The notes below the pieces were generated by a model. That model saw only the letters and a list, made by a program, of their open reading frames with translations, did no database searches and was not told the DNA's origin. 5,900 nucleotides of DNA from Halobacteriales archaeon SW_5_68_122 (GTDB lineage Archaea > Halobacteriota > Halobacteria > Halobacteriales > Haloarculaceae), in NCBI GenBank assembly GCA_003022815.1, contig PXSL01000101.1:1-5900 (forward strand). Direction: 5' to 3'. Made by a program: the position numbers and the translations under genes. Of the stretch, positions 1-5,278 are shown piece after piece (within the stretch, counting starts at the first letter, position 1; each line of letters begins with the position of its first letter).

Positions 1-1
1 C

Positions 2-949
2 GACGTGTACGGCCACGGCCGCTCGGAGGAGCTGGTCGGGGAGGCCCTCGGCGGGATGCGCGAGGAGGTCACCGTCGCGACGAAACTCGGCTACGACTTC
101 TACAACAACCCGCAGGCGGGCCACGGCGAACTCCCCAAGGAGATGAACCGCGAGTACCTCGAGGAGGCCTTCGAGAAGTCGCTGGACCGACTCGGTCTCG
201 AGCGGGTCGACGTCCTCCAGTTGCACAACGCCAACGTCGAGGAGATGGACGCCGACGTTCTGGAGTTCCTCGACGAGGTCCGCGAGGAGGGCCGCGCCGA
301 CGCCGTCGGGCTGGCGCTGGGGCCCTCCATCGGCTGGCTCGCGGAGGGCGACCTCGCAATCGAGGAGGAGTTCGACTCCGTCCAGCTGGTGTGGAACCTG
401 CTGGAGCAGGAGGTCGGCAACCACTTCCTCGAGACCATCGAGCGGACCGGCTCGACGACGAGCCTCATCCCGCGGGTGCCGCACTCCTCGGGCCTGCTGA
501 ACGAGCAGGTCACCCCCGAGACGGAACTCGGCGAGGGCGACCACCGCGCGTACCGGCCCGACGAGTGGTACGAGTCCGGCTGGGAGAAACTGGAGGCGCT
601 GCGGTTCTTGGAACGCGCGGAGCAGGGCTCCGCGGACCGTTCGAGCGGCGAAGAGCCGCGAGAGCGAGAGGGTGAACGCACGATGGGCCAGGCCAGCCTC
701 CAGTGGCTGCTGTACCACGACGAGGTGGCGACGGTCACGCCGACGTTCCGGACCCGCGGGGACATCGACGAGTGGGCGGCCGCAAGCGAGGTCCCGCCGC
801 TGACCGACGAGGAGTACGAGCGGGTCCGGGCGCTGTACGCCGACGATTTCGGCATCGAGCGCGACGACGGGATGGACGCGCTGCGCTCGTCGGTCGGCGG
901 CGAGGACATCGAGGCCGCCGGCCTCGAGAAGGAGTCTGCCGGGAGCTAG
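2..949 (+). CDS. Aldo/keto reductase, 5'-truncated by window edge
   Basis: This is an NAD(P)H-dependent aldo/keto reductase of unknown substrate, cytoplasmic, with a TIM-barrel fold. The reading frame is open from the first bases of the window, so the true start and the first beta strands, including the catalytic Asp, lie upstream; the GTG at position 5 is an internal Val. Numbering from that codon, three of the four catalytic tetrad residues are visible: Tyr2 in YGHGRSEE, Lys27 in VATKLGY and His74 in VLQLHNA. The C-terminal segment near residues 241-262 (TVTPTFRTRGDIDEW) sits where the family binds the nucleotide phosphate. Residues 205-225 form an Arg/Glu/Ser-rich insert just before TMGQASLQWLL, encoded by two DNA hairpins. 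Family membership is secure from these motifs; the specific reaction cannot be read from the sequence. The next gene has its own promoter, so the two are probably not one operon. Confidence 0.9.
   Translation, partial: DVYGHGRSEELVGEALGGMREEVTVATKLGYDFYNNPQAGHGELPKEMNREYLEEAFEKSLDRLGLERVDVLQLHNANVEEMDADVLEFLDEVREEGRADAVGLALGPSIGWLAEGDLAIEEEFDSVQLVWNLLEQEVGNHFLETIERTGSTTSLIPRVPHSSGLLNEQVTPETELGEGDHRAYRPDEWYESGWEKLEALRFLERAEQGSADRSSGEEPREREGERTMGQASLQWLLYHDEVATVTPTFRTRGDIDEWAAASEVPPLTDEEYERVRALYADDFGIERDDGMDALRSSVGGEDIEAAGLEKESAGS
616..659 (+). repeat. Two adjacent hairpins inside the aldo/keto reductase gene
   Basis: The first is a perfect inverted repeat, CGCGGAGC (616-623) and GCTCCGCG (627-634), with a three-base loop. 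The second has GCGGC (645-649) and GCCGC (655-659) around a five-base loop. Together they encode most of the hydrophilic insert at residues 205-225 of the reductase. The repeats are seen directly; that they are a mobile or dispersed palindromic element is inference. Confidence 0.6.
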
Positions 950-1052
950 CCGCCAGGCGAACAACTCTGCCAGCTGTGCCCGTCTCGACCCTCGGTGCCG
1001 TGAAACGGCTTTCATCGAGCGACTACTGTCGAACGTCCCGAACCGATTTTCA

Positions 1053-1062
1053 CGTAATTACG
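1053..1062. promoter_or_regulatory. Ten-base perfect palindrome upstream of TATA box
   Basis: CGTAATTACG is identical to its reverse complement and ends eight bases before the TATA box of the MaoC-family gene. It is AT-rich within GC-rich DNA. The position would suit a dimeric regulator acting just upstream of the TFB site. Operator function is inference; I do not recognise the motif. Confidence 0.35.
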
Positions 1063-1070
1063 GTCGGTAG

Positions 1071-1075
1071 TATAA
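1071..1075 (+). promoter_or_regulatory. TATA box (box A) of the MaoC-family gene
   Basis: TATAA lies 26-30 bases before the ATG at 1101, the spacing expected when transcription starts at or next to the start codon. No Shine-Dalgarno site precedes the ATG, so the mRNA is probably leaderless. A ten-base palindrome lies just upstream at 1053-1062. Confidence 0.65.
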
Positions 1076-1100
1076 GCGGGTGCCCGCCGAAACGACACGC

Positions 1101-1490
1101 ATGTCCGGGCCAGTCGAGGGCAACACCTATATGCTCGAGCGGGCGTTCACCGAGGCTGAGGTCCGCCAGTTCGCGGCGCTCTCCGGGGACGACCAGCCGC
1201 GGCACACCGACCCCGATGAGTCGGGTCGACTGCTGGTCCACGGGCTGTTGACCGCCACGCTGCCGACGAAAATCGGCGGCGACCTCGAAATGCTCGCCCA
1301 CGAGATGCGCTTCGAGTTCCGCCGCCCGGTCCACACGGGCGAGACGGTCACCTGCGAGTGGACCCACGAGACCGTCGAAGAGCGGGCGGACCGTTACGCG
1401 GTGATTGCCGACGTGGTCTGTACGAACGGGTCAGGCGAGACCGTGCTGACGGCGGAGATAGAGGGCTTCGTCCGGAAGGAGAACGACTGA
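1101..1490 (+). CDS. MaoC-like hot-dog-fold dehydratase/hydratase
   Basis: The 129-residue product resembles the MaoC / (R)-specific enoyl-CoA hydratase family, single hot-dog-domain proteins that add water to or remove it from acyl-CoA thioesters in the cytoplasm. Residues 21-37 hold the hydratase signature, FAALSGDDQPRHTD, in which the Asp and His of the D-x-P-x-H pattern are the usual catalytic pair. VHGLL near residue 46 and the FEFRRPVHTGETVT stretch (about 73-86) match the conserved central helix and the following strand. The link between the signature and the HGLL helix (PDESGRLL) is shorter than in most relatives. I chose the ATG at 1101 over the in-frame GTG at 1080 because the TATA box then sits at the leaderless distance. 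The substrate is unknown and the neighbours give no clue. Family assignment is good; enzymatic activity is inferred. Confidence 0.83.
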   Translation: MSGPVEGNTYMLERAFTEAEVRQFAALSGDDQPRHTDPDESGRLLVHGLLTATLPTKIGGDLEMLAHEMRFEFRRPVHTGETVTCEWTHETVEERADRYAVIADVVCTNGSGETVLTAEIEGFVRKEND

Positions 1491-1597
1491 TAGTGACTGC
1501 TGTAAGTCAGTACCGGATCGACCGCCCGACCGCAGACGGTCATACCGGCCAAATGGTCACAGGAATCGGCATGAACAGTCTTCAACTCCGAAACGCC

Positions 1598-1603
1598 GTT
1601 ATG
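1598..1603 (+). promoter_or_regulatory. Probable box A of pdaD
   Basis: The GTTATG patch lies 22-27 bases before the ATG at 1625 and is the only AT-rich element at the right distance. The match to a haloarchaeal TATA box is modest. No Shine-Dalgarno site precedes the ATG, so a leaderless transcript is likely. Confidence 0.4.
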
Positions 1604-1624
1604 TCTCGGTCGCCGACCATCAGT

Positions 1625-2104
1625 ATGGGACTCATCAGGGTCATTTGGGGGGCCGCGACCGGGCCGACGGCGATGGCCTCCTACGACGCCGCCCTCGCGG
1701 AGGCGAACGTCCACGACTACAACCTCGTCCCGGTGTCGTCGGTCGTGCCCGCGGGGGCGGCAGTCGAGGCCGTCGGCGAGGCGCCCGACCTGGGGCCGGC
1801 CGGCGAGCGCCTCACCGTCGTCGAGGGGCGGGCCACGGTGGCGCCCGACGAGACGGGGCCAGCCGTCGCCTCGCTGGGATGGGCCCGCGAGGCCGATGGC
1901 CCGGGCCTGCTGTACGAGGCGGCCGGCACCGACCCCGACGCCGTCGCGGCGCGCCTGACGGCCGGCCTCGAGGCCGGCCGCGACCTCCGCGAGTGGGCCT
2001 TCGAGGAGACGGGCCGGCGGACCGTGACCGCGGAGGCGGCCGACGACGCCCACACGACGGCAGTCGTCCTCGCGGTCTACGGGGAGAGCACACCACTGCT
2101 TTGA
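1625..2104 (+). CDS. pdaD: Pyruvoyl-dependent arginine decarboxylase
   Basis: The enzyme decarboxylates L-arginine to agmatine in the cytoplasm. Archaea need agmatine for polyamine synthesis and for the agmatidine at the wobble position of tRNA-Ile2. The 159-residue proenzyme begins MGLIRVIWGAATGPTAMASY, typical of the family. NLVPVSSVVPAGA (residues 33-45) contains the Ser38-Ser39 self-cleavage site; known members cut between the two serines, and the second becomes the pyruvoyl cofactor on the alpha chain. The C-terminus, VVLAVYGESTPLL, also fits. I chose the ATG at 1625 because the family N-terminus starts there and a promoter patch is correctly placed; the frame is open further upstream, but that stretch is unrelated. 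The last codon is split by an IS200/IS605 element, so the third base of Leu159 and the TGA stop come from the element. Removing the element also gives Leu-stop, so the protein is predicted intact. Confidence 0.93.
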   Translation: MGLIRVIWGAATGPTAMASYDAALAEANVHDYNLVPVSSVVPAGAAVEAVGEAPDLGPAGERLTVVEGRATVAPDETGPAVASLGWAREADGPGLLYEAAGTDPDAVAARLTAGLEAGRDLREWAFEETGRRTVTAEAADDAHTTAVVLAVYGESTPLL

Positions 2105-2230
2105 CATCCTCCCCGTCCTGAATGGCGAGGATTCCTCCGGTGGGGGTTCGGCCGGCCTACGCCGACTGAGCCACGGAAGTCTTTTGCTGGTGCGTGCGAG
2201 CCTCGTTGGGACAAGAGCGTGGCAACTCTG
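2101..2230 (-). ncRNA. Possible reRNA/omegaRNA at tnpB 3' end (limits approximate)
   Basis: In IS200/IS605 elements the 3' end of tnpB and the right end encode the guide RNA scaffold (omegaRNA or reRNA), and the guide is copied from the flank just beyond the right end. Sense-overlapping tnpB 3' transcripts are known in Halobacterium. Here the guide would begin AGCAGTGGTGTGCTCT, the complement of the pdaD 3' end (2100-2085). The presence of such an RNA is inferred from the family; only the right-end structure and the flank are seen. The 5' limit is a guess. Confidence 0.35.
2108..2130 (-). repeat. Right-end hairpin of the insertion sequence
   Basis: On the minus strand CCTC (2130-2127) pairs with GAGG (2111-2108), followed inward by a mismatch and two further G:C pairs. 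The guide GAAT lies immediately 5' and the cleavage site TCAA three bases beyond the foot. This matches the subterminal imperfect hairpin that TnpA binds as single-stranded DNA in IS200/IS605 elements. Confidence 0.75.
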
Positions 2231-3367
2231 ACCAGTTGTGGTCGTCCCACTTGAGGCGCACGGGCCGTGCCATCGGCCCTACTTCGTCGTTCGTTTGCTG
2301 TGCGAGGAACTTCGCCGATGCATCGAGGTCCGCATGCCCCTCGTAGCCACACGGACACCAGAAGTCGTCGCCCGAGCGAACGGTGTCCTCTCGTTCGCCA
2401 CACTCGGGACACTCCCGCGTCGTGTTCGCTTCTGGCTTCACTTCGACCGAGATACCGTACTCGGCGGCGGTATATGCCAGTCGGTCGATGAACGCGCGGA
2501 ACGCCCAGAAGTTGTGCGTCTTGGCGTTCACCTGCACTGACCAGTGGTTGTCGAGCACGCCTTTGAGCGCGCCGACGTACACCGTCGAAACGCCTTCGGC
2601 GTAAAGGCGTTCCATCAGGTCGCGGGCGAGTGCGTCCTGAGCATGGTCCCGCCGGTTCGTTCGCTTCCGGTACAGTCGCCGAACTCGCTTCGATGTGTAC
2701 TGGCCTTCTTCTCGCTTCACACGCGAACGGTGGTCGGCGATTTCGTGGGTGGTTTCGCGGAACCGCTCGAACAGGTCGCGTCCGCCGTAGAGGAGTTGCG
2801 TTCCGGTGGTCGTACTGCACGCGACGATGACTGACCGCTCACGTTGTCGTAGTACAGTTCGAGTTGGCCGGGGTCGCCGTCCCACTTCGGCTCACCTTGC
2901 ACATCGAGACGGAGCCGTTCGCGGTGGCCGATGTCGTATTCCTCTTTGAGTTGTTTGCCGACCGGGACATCAAGGATGGACTGTTCGCGGGTGCCCGACG
3001 CCCACCGGAGCGTGTATTGGTCGTCGCGGATGTACGTCCGCAATTCTCTGCCCTCTTGTTCGTTGCCCCAGTAGCCGGGGAGTCCGTTCGCTTCCCCAGC
3101 TTCTTTCAGCGTGAAGAACGACCGCCACACTTGGTCGTTTTTGCGAATCACCTGTTGGGCGGTTGCGGAGCCGACGACGCCTTTGTACCGGCCGTAGTGG
3201 TCGTCGGCTTCCCAGATGGGCTGGTCGATGTTTGGGTCGGTGAAAAACTGTCTCCGCCCGTAGTTGACTTCGTTCCACAGGGAAGCAGAAGCGTCCAACA
3301 GTCGCCGAAGACACTCCGCGTCCGCGTCGGAACGTGGAACAACCCGGAACGTGTTGACGCGCTTCAC
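2157..3367 (-). pseudogene. tnpB: TnpB (OrfB, RuvC-like nuclease), internally deleted and frameshifted
   Basis: TnpB is the RNA-guided DNA nuclease of IS605-type elements. The likely start is the GTG at 3367, whose GTGA overlaps the tnpA stop codon by four bases, suggesting translational coupling. From there 178 residues ([13 protein letters not shown] to LYYDNVSG) form the N-terminal OrfB domain, ending near 2834. The protein then continues in another frame as [11 protein letters not shown] and runs 225 residues to the stop at 2157. It includes the Cys4 zinc finger (CPECG and CPCG) and the last RuvC motif, GHADLDAS. In relatives about 28 residues lie between these parts, including the D-I/V-G-A-N stretch with the first catalytic Asp. 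Their absence plus the frame change indicates a deletion of roughly 80-90 bases. The second RuvC site also reads VGALKG, without the acidic residue I expect. No active nuclease is predicted; the family comparison is from memory. Confidence 0.85.
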
Positions 3368-3732
3368 GAGTGTTGCTCCTCGATGTACTGTTCGATAGCG
3401 TCTTTCGAGACACTGCCAGCGGTCCCGATGTAGTACGAGCGCGTCCACTTGATACGGTCGTCGTGCCGGTCATTGTACCACCGGGCGGAGATACCCTTGA
3501 GCCAGTTGACCAGCAACGAAGGGGCGTTTCGTGGGGGACTGCCGACGAACAGGTGAACGTGGTCGTCCATGATATTGGTTTCGACCAGTTCGATGTCCTT
3601 GTCATCGCAGATTTCGGCGAAGATGCTTTCGAGTGCGTCTGCCTTGCCCGTCAGTACCGGCTGTCGGTACTTCGGTACGAATACTACGTGATAGTAGAGT
3701 TCGTAGACCGCATGACGAGTACTCTTTGGCAT
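3364..3732 (-). CDS. tnpA: IS200/IS605 TnpA, Y1 HUH single-strand transposase
   Basis: TnpA is a dimeric Y1-type HUH nuclease that cuts and rejoins the element's ends as single-stranded DNA, usually on the lagging-strand template, and inserts the circle 3' of a short target. The 122-residue protein looks complete. It opens with [20 protein letters not shown], the standard family N-terminus, carries the HUH motif His58-Val-His60 in DDHVHLFV, and has the expected catalytic tyrosine, Tyr116, in [10 protein letters not shown]. The start at 3732 gives this normal N-terminus, and a box-A-like TTAAG lies about 28 bases upstream. The stop codon overlaps the tnpB GTG start. Nothing in the reading frame suggests inactivation, so this copy could act on its own ends and on related elements in trans. 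Confidence 0.93.
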   Translation of the reverse strand: MPKSTRHAVYELYYHVVFVPKYRQPVLTGKADALESIFAEICDDKDIELVETNIMDDHVHLFVGSPPRNAPSLLVNWLKGISARWYNDRHDDRIKWTRSYYIGTAGSVSKDAIEQYIEEQHS

Positions 3733-3757
3733 CCATGTATACTATAGTCAGCCGGAC

Positions 3758-3764
3758 GCTTAAC
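3758..3764 (-). promoter_or_regulatory. Probable box A of tnpA
   Basis: On the minus strand GTTAAGC lies about 26-32 bases before the tnpA ATG at 3732, inside the left end of the element. This is the spacing for a leaderless haloarchaeal transcript, consistent with the very short gap and the lack of a clear ribosome binding site. Confidence 0.4.
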
Positions 3765-3829
3765 CGCTCCGGTCGAACCCCGGCCATGCTGTGGTCGGTG
3801 GGTTATGGAATCAAGCTTGCGGCGCGTAT

Positions 3830-3849
3830 CCCCGCTCTAAAAGACGGGG
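3830..3849 (-). repeat. Left-end hairpin of the insertion sequence
   Basis: On the minus strand CCCCG (3849-3845) pairs with CGGGG (3834-3830); within the loop TCT pairs with AGA, leaving one bulged G and a short T-rich tip. The guide tetranucleotide AAAG sits directly 5' at 3853-3850. A bulged hairpin next to the guide is the TnpA recognition structure in IS608-like elements. Confidence 0.75.
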
Positions 3850-3868
3850 CTTTGCGCCCGTGTTTCAC

Positions 3869-3872
3869 GTAA
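3869..3872 (-). other. TTAC insertion target at left flank
   Basis: On the minus strand TTAC (3872-3869) directly precedes the left end of the element. It is complementary to the internal guide AAAG under the non-Watson-Crick scheme described for IS608, and it is the 4-base target used by that element. On the plus strand it reads GTAA and supplied the G and TAA of the original pdaD end. Confidence 0.75.
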
Positions 3873-3910
3873 GCCTCCGTTTGAGTACGGTTCTCACCGG
3901 AGCCGACGAG

Positions 3911-3918
3911 TTTTTAAC
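3911..3918 (+). promoter_or_regulatory. Box A of the 110-residue unknown gene
   Basis: TTTTTAAC lies 29-36 bases before the ATG at 3947, which puts the transcription start a few bases before the ATG. It is outside the insertion sequence (which ends at 3868), so the element separates this gene from pdaD without removing its promoter. Confidence 0.6.
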
Positions 3919-3946
3919 GAGTTGTGCTGTAAACGAATCAAGTCAC

Positions 3947-4279
3947 ATGCACGGAAACTCGCCACACGCCGGCCCGGCCGAGGCGGAACCGTCGACCGAG
4001 CGCCGCCGGGCGCTCCGCCGCGAGCTTGTGAACGTCGCCGCCTCGACTCGGGAACTCCTGTCGGACGAGTTCGTCGTCGGCGGCGAGATATCGGGCAACG
4101 CCGACGGCCTCCAAGCCACCGTCGCCGTCCGCCCGCCCGCCGGGTCGGTCGTCTCTGCCGGCTTCGAACCGGCCGACGACGAGGCCGCCTCCACCGAGTC
4201 GCTCGCCCGTGACCTTGCCGCCGGCGCCGTCCTAGAGGCGAAACATTCCGGGCGGAACGGCCCGCACGCGGCCCGGTAA
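3947..4279 (+). CDS. Haloarchaeal conserved protein of unknown function
   Basis: The 110-residue acidic protein starts [14 protein letters not shown] at the first ATG after a good box A. A predicted amphipathic helix follows (about residues 18-40: [20 protein letters not shown]), then a compact segment with strand-like character: [20 protein letters not shown] and a [11 protein letters not shown] turn (about 42-75). The end, [13 protein letters not shown], looks helical. There is no signal peptide, membrane segment, Cys cluster or recognisable catalytic motif. It resembles a small family I recall as restricted to haloarchaea (possibly DUF5811), but I cannot confirm the name. Codon and base usage match the host genes, so it is probably real. 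It is transcribed with tmk downstream, but tmk appears to have its own promoter. Confidence 0.75.
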   Translation: MHGNSPHAGPAEAEPSTERRRALRRELVNVAASTRELLSDEFVVGGEISGNADGLQATVAVRPPAGSVVSAGFEPADDEAASTESLARDLAAGAVLEAKHSGRNGPHAAR

Positions 4280-4366
4280 GGCCCTCCGTCGACGCCCGCC
4301 GATTCCCTTCTGCTCCGAACTGATTAACCCAAACCCTGTTGGTGTCGACCGCCGGACCCGGCCACT

Positions 4367-4372
4367 CATATG
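4367..4372 (+). promoter_or_regulatory. Box A of tmk
   Basis: CATATG lies 23-28 bases before the ATG at 4395 and is AT-rich within a GC-rich stretch, consistent with a leaderless transcript. There is no Shine-Dalgarno site before the ATG. Its ATG (4370-4372) belongs to another frame and is not the start. Confidence 0.5.
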
Positions 4373-4394
4373 CGCCGCTCCCGAGACACCCGGT

Positions 4395-4895
4395 ATGCTC
4401 ATCACGCTGGAGGGCATCGACGGCAGCGGCAAGACCACCGTCGCGGAGGCCCTGCAGGACACCCTCCCGGAGGCGGTGTTCACCCGAGAGCCGACCGACT
4501 CGTGGTACGGCGAGGCCGTCCAGCGGTCCATCGGGGACGACGGGGCCGACCCGCTAGCGGAGCTGTTTCTCTACACCGCCGACCACGCCGACCACCTCTC
4601 GCGGGTCGTCCGGCCGGCCCTGGAGTCTGGGAAAGTAGTCGTCTCCGACCGCTACTCGGACTCGCGGTACGCCTACCAGGGAGCGACGCTGGACGGCGTC
4701 GTCCGGCGGCCGGTGGAGTACGTCCGGGGCGTCCACGAGCCGTTCACCCGGGCGCCGGACGCGACGCTGTACTTCGACGTGCCGCCGGAGACGGGCGCCG
4801 AGCGGGCGGGCGCCCGGTTCGTCCGCATCGACGCCACCCGGCCGCCCGAGGCGGTCGTCGCCGCCGCCGAGGACGCCGTCGAGCGGCTGCTCTAA
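4395..4895 (+). CDS. tmk: Thymidylate kinase with apparent loss of LID segment
   Basis: Thymidylate kinase phosphorylates dTMP to dTDP with ATP, an essential step of dTTP synthesis in the cytoplasm. The 166-residue product has the P-loop GIDGSGKTT (residues 7-15), the [10 protein letters not shown] stretch (31-40), a DRY-type motif with [13 protein letters not shown] (84-96) and [10 protein letters not shown] (125-134), all diagnostic. The C-terminus [14 protein letters not shown] also fits. Between ETGAERAGA (133-140) and RFVRIDAT (from 141, base 4815) relatives have about 26-30 more residues holding the LID and an adjoining helix; these are absent in frame. Family members are about 195-215 residues long. 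I infer an in-frame internal deletion, which should impair ATP closure unless another kinase compensates. Its stop overlaps that of the convergent membrane protein gene. Confidence 0.87.
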   Translation: MLITLEGIDGSGKTTVAEALQDTLPEAVFTREPTDSWYGEAVQRSIGDDGADPLAELFLYTADHADHLSRVVRPALESGKVVVSDRYSDSRYAYQGATLDGVVRRPVEYVRGVHEPFTRAPDATLYFDVPPETGAERAGARFVRIDATRPPEAVVAAAEDAVERLL

Positions 4896-5203
4896 ATGGT
4901 GTCGGGCACCTCGACCTCGTCGGGCGACGGCATCCAGAAATAATCGAAGGCGATGCCGAGCGTCAGCGGCACCAGTACGGTCACCCCGACGACGGTCGCG
5001 GCGCTGCCGAGGTCCGGACCGAGCGCCTGCCCGAGCAGTAGCGTCACGACCACCAGCACGACCGGCGTCAACAGCAGCGTGTAGAGGACGCCGCCCCAGC
5101 GGGTCTCCAGCCGGACGCGGAACATCCGGGTACAGACCGCGGCCAGGAACGTGTTCAGGCCGACGAGGATGAGCAGTCCGACCGCTTCGAAGGCCGAAAC
5201 CAT
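4892..5203 (-). CDS. Small three-helix membrane protein of unknown function
   Basis: The 103-residue protein has three clear hydrophobic segments: residues about 5-25 ([15 protein letters not shown]), 39-58 ([18 protein letters not shown]) and 69-88 ([16 protein letters not shown]). These are joined by a short basic loop ([13 protein letters not shown]) and a polar loop (GPDLGS). It ends with an acidic tail, [12 protein letters not shown]. The positive loop after the first helix suggests that loop is cytoplasmic, placing the N-terminus outside. I recognise no catalytic motif and cannot name a function. The start at 5203 gives an immediate first helix, and an AT-rich promoter patch lies about 22-32 bases upstream. 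Its stop codon overlaps that of tmk on the other strand by sharing the CTAA sequence, so there is no intergenic terminator. The gene is divergent from the E1 alpha gene. Confidence 0.8.
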   Translation of the reverse strand: MVSAFEAVGLLILVGLNTFLAAVCTRMFRVRLETRWGGVLYTLLLTPVVLVVVTLLLGQALGPDLGSAATVVGVTVLVPLTLGIAFDYFWMPSPDEVEVPDTI

Positions 5204-5224
5204 ACGCTTTCTACGGAGTCGAGG

Positions 5225-5235
5225 CTTTTTGATTT
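5225..5235. promoter_or_regulatory. AT-rich divergent promoter patch
   Basis: CTTTTTGATTT is the only AT-rich stretch between the divergent membrane protein gene and the E1 alpha gene. On the minus strand it lies 22-32 bases before the ATG at 5203, suiting a leaderless start. On the plus strand it would place transcription near 5255-5260, about 20 bases before the ATG at 5279. Whether one patch serves both genes is inference. Confidence 0.45.
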
Positions 5236-5267
5236 GTCCGTCCGGTACGGCTTTGACCCCGGGTCAC

Positions 5268-5272
5268 GGAGG
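5268..5272 (+). promoter_or_regulatory. Shine-Dalgarno site of the E1 alpha gene
   Basis: GGAGG lies six bases before the ATG at 5279 and matches the archaeal anti-Shine-Dalgarno sequence. It supports this start codon and a short leadered mRNA, unlike the other genes of the window, which appear leaderless. Confidence 0.6.
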
Positions 5273-5278
5273 GAGACC

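Larger units (their letters stand above)
2101..3868 (-). mobile_element. IS200/IS605-family insertion sequence with IS608-like ends
   Basis: The 1768-base element reads on the minus strand: left end at 3868, tnpA, a tnpB pseudogene, right end at 2101. The left end follows the target TTAC (minus strand 3872-3869). The guide AAAG (3853-3850) directly precedes a hairpin at 3849-3830. The right end has the guide GAAT (2134-2131), a hairpin at 2130-2108, and the terminal cleavage tetranucleotide TCAA (2104-2101). The same four tetranucleotides are used by IS608 of Helicobacter pylori, in which the guides pair with the cleavage sites and no target duplication is made. Excising 2101-3868 rebuilds a plausible pdaD stop (CTG TAA) followed by the intergenic region. 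The interior looks less GC-rich than the flanking genes, as expected of acquired DNA. With TnpA intact, the element may still be mobile. Confidence 0.88.

Noticed and set aside
100..909. Long minus-strand open frame opposite the aldo/keto reductase
   Set aside because: Ser/Arg-rich, low-complexity translation with no domain; it mirrors the third-position GC bias of the real gene.
1080..1100. GTG at 1080 as the MaoC-family start
   Set aside because: It would lie immediately next to the TATA box, upstream of any plausible transcription start; the ATG at 1101 fits the promoter spacing.
1528..1541. Hairpin GACCG-CAGA-CGGTC after the MaoC-family gene as a terminator
   Set aside because: The stem is only five pairs and no T-run follows, so a chance inverted repeat in GC-rich DNA is as likely.
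1358..1624. Upstream extension of pdaD
   Set aside because: The frame is open, but it overlaps the MaoC-family gene and matches nothing; the family N-terminus begins at 1625.
2820..2845. Programmed frameshift joining the two halves of TnpB
   Set aside because: No slippery sequence is visible, and about 28 expected residues are absent, which frameshifting alone could not restore.
2864..3433. Long open frame on the plus strand opposite tnpB
   Set aside because: It lies antisense to well-recognised tnpA/tnpB coding sequence, has no recognisable domain and reflects the GC-rich codon pattern of the opposite strand.
2101..3872. Target-site duplication flanking the insertion sequence
   Set aside because: None is present, and none is expected for an HUH single-strand transposase element.
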